A DNA stretch of 64,000 bases from Sulfurovum sp. UBA12169 (GTDB lineage: Bacteria > Campylobacterota > Campylobacteria > Campylobacterales > Sulfurovaceae), in the NCBI GenBank assembly GCA_002742845.1, contig DLUH01000005.1, positions 848,586 to 912,585 of the forward strand, given 5' to 3'. Positions 1-8,949 of this stretch are shown here, one piece after another. The position numbers and the translations under genes are program-made. Numbering within the stretch: the first letter of the stretch is position 1; each line of letters begins with the position of its first letter. The notes under the pieces are model-generated. The model searched no databases. It worked only from the letters and a program-made list of their open reading frames with translations, and had not been told where the DNA came from.

Positions 1-1
1 C

Positions 2-1666
2 GGAGATATTACATGGCATACGCCTCAACAGCTCACCACAGGGACAAGAGATTCTAACCACATTTGGATCGCAAGTTCAAGCGCAGGATTTGCCATGTCG
101 TGGCAAGAAGATACGGTGGGATTGCGTTCGGGCAACGGCGAAGGTCCCGGGGATGGCTGGAGCGGTGCGACAACCAATCACGGCTCGGATATCTGGTACA
201 CCTCTATCAAAATGGATGAGTTTGACGATATCAACGGGACTGATGAAAATGTAACCAAACCCAAATCGCTTTATAAATTCAACTATCCGGTGCGTATCAC
301 GGATAACGAAAAATGTTCCAATGACGATACGAAACCGTATTGCCAATATATATGTGACACTTACGGATTTGTGACGTTGACTACCAACAACAACCAAGAA
401 ACCGAGATTACACGTTGTAAAACGTACGATACGGATATGCTGACCGATACGCAGGTTGTTTTAGACGGTGATACGGGCGCTTCCAGATCGGCGATAGAAA
501 TTCTTGTAACGGATCAAAATGAACATGTGGTGATCCTCGGATACGAAGAGACCAAAGGATTGTCAGACAGCACGCCGGGCGAGCCTGATCAGGATCAAGG
601 GGACAGCGAAACCAACATTTCCGTAGAAGGTAAATCGGTCTATTTTGAAAGTTTCAAATTTGACGCCCTCGATGCGTTTGACGAAACCAATCTTTCAACG
701 ATCCAAAATGTAGCGATGCCGCTGGTGAGTGCAGGAAATATTGTCAATATTAAAGTGCCTGAACAAAACAATACTAGCAACATGATCTATGAGAATGCGC
801 GAAGATTGGTGATCGGTACACAGGTGGATGATTGTGAGGCAGACAAATATACGTTTGCGTTTATGTATAAACAGTCATTTGAAACCCAAGGAGGACCGGC
901 AGATATGTATGTGCGTGTCAACCAAGGGTTTACTTATGATGATTTTGTGCCGCTAAACGGGCTCGTGGTGACCAATGTCAGTTCGCAAGCCTATAAAGTA
1001 GTGGAAAATATCGAAGATTACAACATTACATGGAGTGAAGCGAATCTTGATGACAATACGTACGACAATGGCGAAGAAAATGTATTTTCTCCTCGTCTTT
1101 TCCTTAGAGGAAACAATATTTATGCAGGATTTGAGTATACGCCAAATGCCACCAAAACGGCTCAAGAAAATATGCCGGCGAATTTCCATATCCACAGATA
1201 TGTAGACGGAAGCGGATGGCAAGGGCCTCAAAATATCACGGAAGTGCTTACAGGATGGGAAACAACAGTGGATGCGAGATTCTTTAGTACGCCTGAAGGA
1301 ATGTATGACGACACCGGACTGGAATCAGACAAGAGCAATCCGAATGTATTTTTTGTGACATGGGGCAATGTCGGCTATATCAGCAACGATAACCATGATC
1401 TAGGCAAAGCAGAAGGAGATCTTTTCTATCGACGTTCAACGGATGGCGGTGTGACATGGGAGCCTGAGCGCGTGCTTTCAAACAGAGAAAAAAGCGTCAT
1501 CCAGGAAAAAGAGGTAGAGAGTTTTGCGTCACCGGATGGAAAAACGATCTACAATGTGTGGCTGCAGGATGAAGAGGAGTTTAATGCTACCGATCCGGAT
1601 TCAGGTGTGGACAGCTGGTTTGGACGTGTGGATTACAATATTTCTATTGCGTCAGTGCCTGAGTAA
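2..1666 (+). CDS. Large secreted Asp-box protein (5'-truncated by window edge)
   Basis: The reading frame is open from base 2, so the first ATG at 95 is internal and the true start lies upstream of the window; about 554 residues are visible. The protein is rich in Asp, Asn and Thr and nearly free of Cys and long hydrophobic stretches, as in exported beta-sheet proteins. An Asp-box (S-x-D-x-G-x-T-W, seen as STDGGVTW near 1436-1460) suggests a sialidase-like beta-propeller blade; other blades are degenerate. There is no C-terminal membrane anchor or sorting signal: it ends in a plain hydrophilic tail. It resembles, from memory, the 'choice-of-anchor O' proteins; that name is tentative. Substrate and role are unknown. 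A terminator-like hairpin follows, so it ends its transcript here. Confidence 0.75.
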   Translation, partial: GDITWHTPQQLTTGTRDSNHIWIASSSAGFAMSWQEDTVGLRSGNGEGPGDGWSGATTNHGSDIWYTSIKMDEFDDINGTDENVTKPKSLYKFNYPVRITDNEKCSNDDTKPYCQYICDTYGFVTLTTNNNQETEITRCKTYDTDMLTDTQVVLDGDTGASRSAIEILVTDQNEHVVILGYEETKGLSDSTPGEPDQDQGDSETNISVEGKSVYFESFKFDALDAFDETNLSTIQNVAMPLVSAGNIVNIKVPEQNNTSNMIYENARRLVIGTQVDDCEADKYTFAFMYKQSFETQGGPADMYVRVNQGFTYDDFVPLNGLVVTNVSSQAYKVVENIEDYNITWSEANLDDNTYDNGEENVFSPRLFLRGNNIYAGFEYTPNATKTAQENMPANFHIHRYVDGSGWQGPQNITEVLTGWETTVDARFFSTPEGMYDDTGLESDKSNPNVFFVTWGNVGYISNDNHDLGKAEGDLFYRRSTDGGVTWEPERVLSNREKSVIQEKEVESFASPDGKTIYNVWLQDEEEFNATDPDSGVDSWFGRVDYNISIASVPE

Positions 1667-1677
1667 AACATAAAACA

Positions 1678-1697
1678 AAGCGGGCTTTGACCCGCTT
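1678..1697 (+). repeat. Short GC-rich hairpin after the Asp-box gene
   Basis: A 7-bp inverted repeat (AAGCGGG / CCCGCTT) with a 6-base loop starts 11 bases after the stop codon. No T-run follows directly, so it is more likely an mRNA 3'-end stabiliser or a part of the terminator region just downstream than a terminator by itself. Confidence 0.45.
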
Positions 1698-1708
1698 GAT
1701 GATTGATC

Positions 1709-1749
1709 AAAAAAGCAAAAGATACCAAGTGGTGTCTTTTGCTTTTTTT
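1709..1749 (+). terminator. Rho-independent terminator of the Asp-box gene
   Basis: A long stem (AAAAAAGCAAAAGATACCA pairing with TGGTGTCTTTTGCTTTTTT, one G-T wobble) has a 2-base loop and ends in a run of seven T. It lies between the two exported-protein genes, which suggests that 1785-3104 has its own promoter. Confidence 0.8.
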
Positions 1750-1784
1750 GTTATGATGCTTAAAATAAAAAGGGAGAGAGGAAA

Positions 1785-3104
1785 ATGAAAACAAAAAAAT
1801 ATATAAAAGCAGCAGCGGGGATGTTTGCTTTTGCAGGGTTGAATCAAGAAGCTCAGGCATTGCCGATGTTCAGTACGCAAACGGGGATGGATTGCAAATC
1901 GTGCCACTTGCAGCATATACCCAAGCTCAATGAATTTGGCAGAAAGTTTGCTGCTTCAGGTATGACGCTGAGTAAAAAAATATTAGACGAAAATATGACC
2001 GCAACCGATATCAATCCTTCGGTGATGGTCAAATCGCTTTATCAAAAAACGTGGGATAAACCGGGAGCATCGGGTGACGTGAGCACCAAAAGCCAAACAG
2101 AAGACGGAGAATTTTCTATCCCTAAAACAGCTACACTTTATTTGGGCGGCAGGGTAAGTGAAAATATAGGGGGACTCGTCAATCTTTCCTATAAAAAAGA
2201 AGAAGATGAAGCCATTTCGGCAAAAGCAGCGTATGTTCAAGAAATCGAAGACGGGTTTTGGGGGATCGTAGGGTCTTCTTTTGCCGATTTTGGTCCGTTT
2301 TCTGGCATGGAATTTTATAACACAGGACTCTATAAGCCTCTAAGAACATTTGATATGAGAACACTCTCCAATGCATTTCAGGCATCCTCAATCGGTACGG
2401 GCGAATCAACGGGGTTGCAGGCTTATTATGACAAGGGCAACCTTTTTGGCACCGGAGATCATTTTTTTGTAACCGCGGGAGCGTATGCGCCGACACAGGA
2501 CAATCTTTATATGGATATCGCAGACAACATTCTTCCTTTTGCCAGAATGGCATACCTATATCCTGTGGGTAATTTTAATGTGATGATGGGCGCATTTGCG
2601 ATCGCCGGGGGATCAACCGTCGCATCTACGGAGTCTCTAAGCATTGAAAGAGAGACATACGGCATTGACTTGCAGATCGAAGGAGAGATCGCAGAAAAGC
2701 TTGTTTCCTTGAATGTGGCAAAAGTATTGAAGAATGAAGTGACCTATACGGGCGTCGGCGCAGGAGCGGTTCATGAACTTGACAACTTGGACAATGAAGC
2801 ATTCTCGATAGAAGGCGAAGTAAACCTTACACCTGATTTTGGCGTTAAATTGGCCTACATGAACTATAATGACCGTTATACGTATCCAGATCACGACCAT
2901 GGCGGAGAGGATCATGATCATGAATCGACCAATCAGTTTGTTGATGTAAAGGATTTGGACCATGCGATCACCGTGGGGCTTGACTATTCGTTTGATTTTT
3001 ATCTGCCTATGAAGGCCTCAGCAGAGTATTGTTGGGCAAAACCGAGTTTGGATAGAGTGAAAGATTATGAAACACTTCTTTTTTCTCTAAATATGCTTTT
3101 TTAA
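1785..3104 (+). CDS. Exported monohaem c-type cytochrome / outer-membrane beta-barrel protein
   Basis: This 439-residue protein has a signal peptide (basic MKTKKYIK, hydrophobic core, AQA cleavage region near residue 25). A single CXXCH haem site, CKSCH, follows near residues 37-41 with a nearby distal His. The remainder is made of alternating amphipathic strands with aromatic residues and ends in an aromatic F, typical of an outer-membrane beta-barrel. A His/Asp-rich loop (HDHGGEDHDHES) sits near residues 370-382 and may bind metal. The SD sequence GGGAGAGAGG precedes the ATG. I infer an outer-membrane redox or porin role; no named family is certain. It follows the Asp-box gene but is separated from it by a terminator. 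Confidence 0.7.
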   Translation: MKTKKYIKAAAGMFAFAGLNQEAQALPMFSTQTGMDCKSCHLQHIPKLNEFGRKFAASGMTLSKKILDENMTATDINPSVMVKSLYQKTWDKPGASGDVSTKSQTEDGEFSIPKTATLYLGGRVSENIGGLVNLSYKKEEDEAISAKAAYVQEIEDGFWGIVGSSFADFGPFSGMEFYNTGLYKPLRTFDMRTLSNAFQASSIGTGESTGLQAYYDKGNLFGTGDHFFVTAGAYAPTQDNLYMDIADNILPFARMAYLYPVGNFNVMMGAFAIAGGSTVASTESLSIERETYGIDLQIEGEIAEKLVSLNVAKVLKNEVTYTGVGAGAVHELDNLDNEAFSIEGEVNLTPDFGVKLAYMNYNDRYTYPDHDHGGEDHDHESTNQFVDVKDLDHAITVGLDYSFDFYLPMKASAEYCWAKPSLDRVKDYETLLFSLNMLF

Positions 3105-3116
3105 ATCCAAAAAACG

Positions 3117-3155
3117 AGTATCAATGGGGATAATTTGTCTCCATCGATGCTTTTT
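3117..3155 (+). terminator. Terminator after the cytochrome/barrel gene
   Basis: A 14-bp stem with two wobbles and one A-C mismatch (left arm 3117-3130, right arm 3138-3151) encloses a 7-base loop and is followed by five T. It begins 12 bases after the stop codon. Confidence 0.7.
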
Positions 3156-3257
3156 CCGCAGGATTATTTCAAAAATCTCATAAATACTTTTTAGTACACA
3201 ACCCCTCGCCTTCCTGTTTTGTTTTTTAGTGTAACGGTGTAAATTGTAGATCTCTAA

Positions 3258-3282
3258 AAGTTTAGTCTATTTAACTAAACTT
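3258..3282. promoter_or_regulatory. Inverted repeat upstream of grpE-dnaK, candidate operator
   Basis: A perfect 9-bp inverted repeat, AAGTTTAGT-N7-ACTAAACTT, lies 27 bases upstream of the -35 box of the grpE promoter. It is not a CIRCE element (TTAGCACTC-N9-GAGTGCTAA). Its layout (AGT-N7-ACT) resembles the HAIR element bound by HspR (CTTGAGT-N7-ACTCAAG), but the outer bases differ. No hrcA gene precedes grpE here. That it is an operator is inference from position and symmetry. Confidence 0.45.
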
Positions 3283-3309
3283 AATTTATAAAAAATATGA
3301 AGCATGTAC

Positions 3310-3339
3310 TTGACAATCATTCGCTCAATGTTGTATAAT
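3310..3339 (+). promoter_or_regulatory. Sigma-70 promoter of grpE-dnaK
   Basis: A perfect TTGACA at 3310-3315 and perfect TATAAT at 3334-3339 are separated by 18 bases. The -10 box lies 53 bases upstream of the grpE ATG. This is the only promoter in the window with both consensus hexamers intact, in keeping with high expression of chaperone genes. Confidence 0.85.
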
Positions 3340-3392
3340 TATTTCAAGCATTCAACTGAGATGCAATATATCTATAAAAAGGAGGTGTGTTA

Positions 3393-3935
3393 ATGAGTCA
3401 GGAGAAAGAAGATTTTCAAGACGAAAAAGCACCCCATGAGCAAAATGAAATTCAAGAAGAGATGACACAAGAAGATCTTTTAGCTCAAACCCAGGCTCTT
3501 GCGGATGAGTACAAAGACAAGTATCTTCGTGCACACGCAGATTTTGAAAATTCCAAAAAACGTTTAGAAAAAGATAAGGCGAATGCCATAGCTTATGCCA
3601 ATGAAGGTTTTGCCAAAGATCTTTTGGCGGTGATTGACTCTTTTGAAAATGCGCTTGCATCTATTGAAAGCACCAATGAAGAGAATACACATGAAATACT
3701 TGAAAAAATGAAAGAGGGAGTAAAGCTCACTTACGATCAGCTCAAAAAAGTTTTAGAAAAAAATCACATCAAAGAGATTGGATGCGAAGGAGTGTTTGAT
3801 CCTGAAGTCCATCAGGTGATCATGCAGGTAGAAAGCCAAGAGCACCAAACAAACGAAATCGTACAAGTCATGCAAAAAGGGTATATACTTAAAGACAGAG
3901 TACTCAGACCTGCCATGGTAAGTGCCGCAAAATAA
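3393..3935 (+). CDS. grpE: Nucleotide exchange factor GrpE
   Basis: GrpE is the DnaK co-chaperone that releases ADP so the Hsp70 cycle can turn over. The 180-residue product has the family plan: an acidic disordered N-terminus, a long dimerising helix (about residues 30-90) and a C-terminal beta domain with the conserved region around GVFDPEVHQVIMQ and the closing LKDRVLRPAMV motif. I chose the ATG at 3393 because GGAGG (3381-3385) lies 7 bases before it; the in-frame GTG at 3387 is too close. The gene is first in a two-gene operon with dnaK, 24 bases away. The hrcA gene that usually precedes grpE in this phylum is absent from this locus. Confidence 0.95.
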   Translation: MSQEKEDFQDEKAPHEQNEIQEEMTQEDLLAQTQALADEYKDKYLRAHADFENSKKRLEKDKANAIAYANEGFAKDLLAVIDSFENALASIESTNEENTHEILEKMKEGVKLTYDQLKKVLEKNHIKEIGCEGVFDPEVHQVIMQVESQEHQTNEIVQVMQKGYILKDRVLRPAMVSAAK

Positions 3936-3959
3936 AAAATTTCAATAAAGGATAGATAC

Positions 3960-5840
3960 ATGGGTAAAGTATTAGGAATAGATTTAGGGACAACAAACTC
4001 TGCAATGGCGGTTTATATCAATGGTGAAGCGTCGATTATTGCCAACAAAGAAGGAAAAAACACTACCCCTTCTATTGTTGCTTTTACGGATAAAGGAGAA
4101 GTGCTTGTCGGTGAAACAGCAAAAAGACAAGCGGTAACCAATCCGGAAAAAACCATTTACTCTATTAAAAGAATTATGGGGCTTATGAGTGACGAAGAAA
4201 AAGCCGCCGAAGCCAAGGAGAGACTGCCTTACCATGTCATAGACAGAAATGGCGCATGCGCGATCGAAGTGGCAGGAAAAGTTTATACGCCTCAAGAGAT
4301 TTCAGCAAAAGTATTGATGAAACTTAAAGAAGATGCAGAAGCGTATCTGGGAGAAAAAATAACAGATGCCGTTATCACAGTACCTGCTTATTTTAATGAT
4401 GCACAAAGAAAAGCAACCAAAGAAGCGGGAACAATTGCAGGACTCAATGTGCTAAGAATCATCAACGAGCCTACTTCGGCAGCGCTTGCATACGGATTGG
4501 ACAAAAAAGAGTCTGAACAGATCGTGGTGTATGACCTTGGCGGAGGTACATTTGACGTAACAACGCTTGAAACAGGCGACAATGTTGTAGAAGTTATGGC
4601 AACAGGAGGAGATGCATTTCTTGGCGGAGATGATTTTGATAATAGAATTATCGATTTTGTCGCAAGCGAATTTAAGTCTGAGACAGGTATTGATATCAAA
4701 TCAGACGTGATGGCTCTCCAAAGGGTAAAAGATGCAGCTGAAACAGCTAAAAAAGAGCTCTCTTCAGCAATGGAAACAGAGATCAACCTTCCGTTTATCA
4801 CGGCAGATGCGACAGGACCTAAGCACCTGGTTAAAAAGATCACCAGAGCAAAATTTGAGTCACTTGTCTCAGATTTGGTAGCCGGTACAATCAAAACGAT
4901 CGAAGCAGTTCTTAAAGATGCAGGTCTTAGCAAATCCCAGATCAATGAAGTGGTTATGGTGGGCGGATCCACAAGGGTTCCTTTGGTTCAAGAAGAGGTT
5001 AAAAAATTCTTTGGCAAAGAGCTTAACAAATCTGTAAACCCGGATGAAGTGGTTGCGCTTGGTGCGGCAATTCAGGGCGGAGTACTTGCAGGCGATGTAA
5101 AAGATGTATTGCTTCTTGATGTGACTCCGTTGAGCCTTGGTATCGAGACGTTGGGCGGAGTAACAACTAAGGTGATCGAAAAAGGTACCACGATCCCTGC
5201 GAAAAAATCACAAGTGTTCTCAACGGCAGAAGACAATCAGCCTGCTGTGAGTATTCATGTACTGCAAGGGGAACGTGAATTTGCAAAAGACAATAAATCT
5301 TTGGGTATGTTTGAATTAAGAGATATTCCTGCAGCTCCTAGGGGTGTGCCTCAGATTGAAGTAACTTTCGATATCGATGCCAACGGCATCCTGACGGTTT
5401 CGGCGCAAGATAAAGGTACAGGCAAATCTCAGGAGATTAAAATTACCGGTTCGTCAGGACTTAGCGATGCAGAGATAGAAAAAATGGTTCAAGATGCAGA
5501 AGCACACAAAGCAGAAGACGAAAAAAGAAAAGCTGTTGTGGAAATAAAAAATCAAGCAGATGCATTGATTCATCAAACCAAAAAATCAATCAGTGATTTG
5601 GGTGAAAATTTTGATGCCGGCGAAAAAGCCAACATTGAAAAAGCAATAGAAGATCTTGAGGCAATACTTAAAGATGAAAATGCAACCAAAGAGCAGATTG
5701 AAGAGAAACTAAAAGCATTGACAGAGAAAAGCCATAAATTGGCTGAAGCGATGTATGCCAAAGAGCAAGGCGGAGCTGATGCTGCAAAAGGCGGTAAAAA
5801 AGCAGAGGATGATGATGTTATTGATGCCGAAGTAGAGTAA
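3960..5840 (+). CDS. dnaK: Molecular chaperone DnaK (Hsp70)
   Basis: This is the cytosolic Hsp70 ATPase that binds exposed hydrophobic segments of client proteins, working with GrpE and a J-protein. The 626-residue length is normal. Visible signatures are the phosphate-1 loop GIDLGTTNS near residue 5, the second ATPase signature [11 protein letters not shown] near residue 190, a [11 protein letters not shown] motif near residue 330, the hydrophobic interdomain linker [12 protein letters not shown] near 381-392, the substrate-binding beta domain, a helical lid, and an acidic tail ending [10 protein letters not shown]. It is co-transcribed with grpE and closed by a terminator. No dnaJ lies in this window. 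Confidence 0.98.
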   Translation: MGKVLGIDLGTTNSAMAVYINGEASIIANKEGKNTTPSIVAFTDKGEVLVGETAKRQAVTNPEKTIYSIKRIMGLMSDEEKAAEAKERLPYHVIDRNGACAIEVAGKVYTPQEISAKVLMKLKEDAEAYLGEKITDAVITVPAYFNDAQRKATKEAGTIAGLNVLRIINEPTSAALAYGLDKKESEQIVVYDLGGGTFDVTTLETGDNVVEVMATGGDAFLGGDDFDNRIIDFVASEFKSETGIDIKSDVMALQRVKDAAETAKKELSSAMETEINLPFITADATGPKHLVKKITRAKFESLVSDLVAGTIKTIEAVLKDAGLSKSQINEVVMVGGSTRVPLVQEEVKKFFGKELNKSVNPDEVVALGAAIQGGVLAGDVKDVLLLDVTPLSLGIETLGGVTTKVIEKGTTIPAKKSQVFSTAEDNQPAVSIHVLQGEREFAKDNKSLGMFELRDIPAAPRGVPQIEVTFDIDANGILTVSAQDKGTGKSQEIKITGSSGLSDAEIEKMVQDAEAHKAEDEKRKAVVEIKNQADALIHQTKKSISDLGENFDAGEKANIEKAIEDLEAILKDENATKEQIEEKLKALTEKSHKLAEAMYAKEQGGADAAKGGKKAEDDDVIDAEVE

Positions 5841-5862
5841 TAGACGCTGCGTTACTCCCCTT

Positions 5863-5888
5863 AAATCCCTCTTTAGGGGGGATTTTTA
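5863..5888 (+). terminator. Terminator of the grpE-dnaK operon
   Basis: A 7-bp stem (AAATCCC 5863-5869 with GGGATTT 5879-5885) is followed by further T residues, 22 bases after the dnaK stop codon. Confidence 0.8.
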
Positions 5889-5922
5889 TATCCTCTTCCC
5901 TCTCTATTAATTCATTTTAAGC

Positions 5923-5928
5923 TATAAT
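5923..5928 (+). promoter_or_regulatory. -10 box upstream of the chorismate mutase-like gene
   Basis: A TATAAT within GCTATAATC lies 35 bases before the ATG at 5963. No good -35 hexamer is visible. The same GCTATAATC context recurs before several other genes in this window. Confidence 0.45.
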
Positions 5929-5962
5929 CATTCTATTGTGACGATATACTCAAGGATAGAAA

Positions 5963-6262
5963 ATGAAAACAAAAAAATGCGTGACGCTTCAAGAAGCGAG
6001 AGAAGAAATCGATAAGGTTGACAGTCAGATCGTGACATTGATCGCTCAAAGAAATGACTATATCAAGCAAATCGCACATTTTAAAAACAGTATTGATGAG
6101 ATAAAAGCCGAAGATCGGATACAAGATGTTATTTCAAGAGTCAGGGAGCAGGCAATTTCATTGGGTCTTTCTCCTAACCTTATCAATGATCTGTATGTCA
6201 GAATGATCGATGCGATGGTTGAGAGTGAAATTGCGGAGTTTAAAAACGCAAAAAGTTATTAG
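5963..6262 (+). CDS. Chorismate mutase family protein (AroQ/PchB fold)
   Basis: The 99-residue all-helical protein matches the AroQ-class chorismate mutase fold, in particular the PchB-like subset. It has a first helix with the REEIDKVDSQIVTLIAQR pattern, a middle segment AHFKNSIDEIKAEDRIQDV carrying the Lys and Arg expected at the active site, and a third helix ending MVESEIAEF. It would convert chorismate to prephenate, or act as an isochorismate pyruvate-lyase. The sequence alone does not decide between these, and no siderophore or aromatic-pathway gene is adjacent. It stands alone between dnaK and the convergent CBS gene. Confidence 0.8.
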   Translation: MKTKKCVTLQEAREEIDKVDSQIVTLIAQRNDYIKQIAHFKNSIDEIKAEDRIQDVISRVREQAISLGLSPNLINDLYVRMIDAMVESEIAEFKNAKSY

Positions 6263-6456
6263 AGAATATTGCCCCTGCTTTTTTGGATGCACCCAAAAAG
6301 AAACAGTATGACAAATCGGATAATGCTTACGTTTTGATTTTTATTCAAAAGTGTTTGCAAAAATCATCGGGCACAACCAGAAATCCCAAATTTACCACTT
6401 ACGCAAAGAGAGGATTTCGCGACTATTTTTTAGTTGACAAATACGTAAAGACAAAA

Positions 6457-6861
6457 CTATTCTTTTGTGTCTTCAATGTCATTCATGAGAGCCCCGATTA
6501 CATCTGTCATCGTTAAGATGCCCAGCAGTTCATTGTTATCGACGACAAGCAGTCGTTTGATACTGTTTGTTACCATCATTTTGGCTGCATATTTTACATT
6601 GAGCTTCGCAGAAACCGATATGGCGGGTATGGTCGCGATATCATATACGTTTAAAAGATCGATATCACCGTCTTCTGCAACAATGCTTTGTAAAATATTT
6701 TTAAAAGTCACCAGGCCATAAGCGCCGTCTTCATGGTTTTTCTCCACGATGACAGAGCGCACTTTGTGCGTTTTCATTAGCTGAAGTGCTTGACGTACCG
6801 AAGCGGTGGGGGTAACGAGGACCAATTTCTCTTTTGGGGTCATAATGTTTTGAACTAGCAT
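6457..6861 (-). CDS. CBS-domain pair protein of the DUF1538 operon
   Basis: The 134-residue protein consists of two CBS repeats and little else. The first spans about residues 1-60 (opening MLVQNIMTPKEKLVLV) and the second about 68-128 (IPAISVSAKLNVKYAAKMM... LLGILTMTDVIGALM). Stand-alone CBS pairs usually bind adenosyl nucleotides and act as energy or ligand sensors. It is the last gene of a tight minus-strand unit: 9 bases after the PII-like gene, which itself overlaps the DUF1538 gene. A regulatory role toward that membrane protein is inferred. It ends with an acidic DIEDTKE tail. The small plus-strand frame overlapping its 3' end is not convincing as a gene. Confidence 0.85.
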   Translation of the reverse strand: MLVQNIMTPKEKLVLVTPTASVRQALQLMKTHKVRSVIVEKNHEDGAYGLVTFKNILQSIVAEDGDIDLLNVYDIATIPAISVSAKLNVKYAAKMMVTNSIKRLLVVDNNELLGILTMTDVIGALMNDIEDTKE

Positions 6862-6870
6862 ATTTTTCTC

Positions 6871-7221
6871 CTATAGCATATTTTTAATATCATCTTCAAA
6901 TTTTTCCAATTCTTTGATGTCCAGTCCGGCAACATGGCTCAAGGGCACAGTAAAAGTGAGGCCGCTGTTTTCGGGATTGTCCAAATCAAATGTTTTTCGT
7001 AAAACCCTCATGACTTTCAGGGAAAGTTTTCGGGGCAGTATAAAAAGCAATATGGATATGTTTTCTTCAAGTGTTAAGCCAAAAAATACCTTTTTTTCCT
7101 CAAGACCGATATTCTTTCCGGCGATAATGGTGACGCTGCCTGCTCCTGCTTCTTTGGCTACCTTGATAGCCTCTTCTTCATCTTTGTCTTGAATGATAGC
7201 GATAAGTGCCGTAAACTTCAT
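6871..7221 (-). CDS. PII-like signalling protein of the DUF1538 operon
   Basis: The 116-residue protein has the ferredoxin-like beta-alpha-beta layout of the PII superfamily: an opening strand [11 protein letters not shown], helix [13 protein letters not shown], and strand [10 protein letters not shown] at the place where PII proteins have their G-rich turn. A short T-loop-like stretch follows ([10 protein letters not shown]), then a second half ending in a C-terminal extension. It lacks the classic GlnB uridylylated Tyr motif, so it is a divergent PII-like protein rather than GlnB/GlnK. Such proteins often sit beside the transporter they control. Its ATG overlaps the stop of the DUF1538 gene by 4 bases, indicating translational coupling. 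Confidence 0.75.
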   Translation of the reverse strand: MKFTALIAIIQDKDEEEAIKVAKEAGAGSVTIIAGKNIGLEEKKVFFGLTLEENISILLFILPRKLSLKVMRVLRKTFDLDNPENSGLTFTVPLSHVAGLDIKELEKFEDDIKNML

Positions 7222-8726
7222 GATGCAACTCCTTTTGTTTTGGATTGTTGATAGTGGGCATAGATACCATATCCCATGACGGTCAGCATAGGAAAAAGAA
7301 CTGCAAATGCAATGAGACCAAATCCGTCAATGAGCGGATTGCGTCCCTCGACATTTTCAGCCAGTCCAAGCCCCAGTGCAGCTACAAGCGGCACTGTAAC
7401 TGTTGACGTTGTTACTCCGCCACTGTCGTAAGCGATAGGAATAATATAGCGAGGTGCAAAATAGGTTAGAATGATTACCACGATATATCCCATAATAATA
7501 TAATAATGAATCGGATCACCTTGAACAATGCGAAAAGCGCCCAGAGTAACTCCCATGGATGCACCCAACGCAACAATAAGGCGCAACGGCTTTTGTTTCA
7601 TGTTGCCTTGGCTCACCTCTTCTGCCTTGAGAGCAATAGCCAAAAGAGCCGGTTCCGCCATGGTTGTAGAGAAACTGACCAAAAACGCAAAAAGATAAAC
7701 CAAGCCGATATAATCCATGGAAGTCAATTGGAATGCAATGGCTGACCCAATAGGGAACAGCGCCATTTCGAGCCCTACAATAAAAGCATAGAGCCCAAAA
7801 ATTACCAAGATAATTCCTGTTGCGATTTTTCGTAAATAAGGAATGGCTTTTTTGATGATAAGGTATTGAAAGAAAAAAATGACCGCCAAAATGGGTGCAA
7901 CATCTTTTGTAACCCCTCCAATTCCCATTAGAATTTCACGTAATGAAAAGGCATAGGCATTTACACTCGCTTGTGTCTGATTTGCTACCGCCTCAACTCC
8001 CGCCGAGGATACTTCTGCGAAACTGTATACGATAATACCATAAATTTGGACAAAAATCATCGGAGTGAGTGAGGCGAAGGCAATGAGTCCAAAACCATCT
8101 ATGGCCGGGTTGCGGCCTTTGATACTTGAAGCCAGCCCGATACCCAGGGCGGCCACCAGCGGCACCGTCACGGTCGATGTCGTTATCCCTCCGCTGTCAT
8201 AAGCTAAACCAATGATCTCTGCAGGAGCAAAAAAAGTGATCGTTATCGCAAAAATATACCCGGCTATAATATAGTAATGAATCGGATGTCCTAATAAAAT
8301 ACGCAATACCCCAAGCATAATGGCGAATCCTACCGAAAGTGCCACAGTCATACGAAGCCAAAAGGCATCAATAAGCCCTCCGCTAATGAGAGTCGCCTTA
8401 TTGGCTATCGCCATTAAAGCCGGTTCCGCAACAGTCGTAGAAAATCCTACCGTGAAAGCAAAAAGAAGTAGCCAAAAGAGTGATCCTTTTTTTGCAAAAT
8501 CGACTGCAAGACTTTCTCCGATAGGAAAGATGCCAAGTTCCAATCCTCTGACAAAAAGAGCTAATCCTACGGCAACTATAAATAAACCTATTATGATGGA
8601 GTCAAGGTTCTTGGGAATAACCTGGATGATCCCTGCTTGGAAAAACGTCACAACTGCAATGATGGGCAAAAGATCTTTAAATGAATTTCTGATATCGGAA
8701 TAAAATATTTTAATGCTTTCTCTCAT
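7218..8726 (-). CDS. DUF1538 membrane protein with two homologous halves
   Basis: The 502-residue integral membrane protein has about 12 or more hydrophobic segments and is an internal duplication. Both halves carry FSTT-x-AEPAL-x-AIA, then PIHYYII-x-GYI, then [21 protein letters not shown], then [15 protein letters not shown]. The repeat spacing is near 245 residues. The motifs match what I recall of DUF1538, which has no established function to my knowledge; an ion or small-solute transporter is inferred from the pseudo-symmetric topology and the PII-like and CBS partners downstream. I chose ATG at 8726; a TTG eight codons earlier (8750) is possible. No strong SD precedes either start, and a TATAAT ends 7 bases before the ATG. 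Confidence 0.8.
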   Translation of the reverse strand: MRESIKIFYSDIRNSFKDLLPIIAVVTFFQAGIIQVIPKNLDSIIIGLFIVAVGLALFVRGLELGIFPIGESLAVDFAKKGSLFWLLLFAFTVGFSTTVAEPALMAIANKATLISGGLIDAFWLRMTVALSVGFAIMLGVLRILLGHPIHYYIIAGYIFAITITFFAPAEIIGLAYDSGGITTSTVTVPLVAALGIGLASSIKGRNPAIDGFGLIAFASLTPMIFVQIYGIIVYSFAEVSSAGVEAVANQTQASVNAYAFSLREILMGIGGVTKDVAPILAVIFFFQYLIIKKAIPYLRKIATGIILVIFGLYAFIVGLEMALFPIGSAIAFQLTSMDYIGLVYLFAFLVSFSTTMAEPALLAIALKAEEVSQGNMKQKPLRLIVALGASMGVTLGAFRIVQGDPIHYYIIMGYIVVIILTYFAPRYIIPIAYDSGGVTTSTVTVPLVAALGLGLAENVEGRNPLIDGFGLIAFAVLFPMLTVMGYGIYAHYQQSKTKGVAS

Positions 8727-8949
8727 GTCAAATATTATATCTATTGGCAAATTCTTTTGTGTTTAAAAGGTTTTATTCTTATACAATCTTGTAGTAAAAT
8801 ACATAGTAAATCATTTTAATAAGAAATCCAAAGGCGAGATGTGCTGTTGGTATTTGAATGATTTGGAATTTGATACAAAAGCCCTTGTTGCTATGGCGGG
8901 AAAAAAAGAGTTTGAAGCCTTATTTTTCTTCTTGCTCCCGCAAATAAAA

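Noticed and set aside
3156..3392. CIRCE element before grpE
   Set aside because: No TTAGCACTC/GAGTGCTAA pair is present; the inverted repeat found there has other sequence and spacing.
4388..4972. 194-codon frame antisense to dnaK
   Set aside because: It is a low-complexity Ser/Leu-rich shadow of the dnaK codon pattern with no start signal.
6283..6516. 77-codon plus-strand frame after the chorismate mutase-like gene
   Set aside because: It has no SD, its product is unlike any protein family, and its 3' third lies antisense to the CBS gene.
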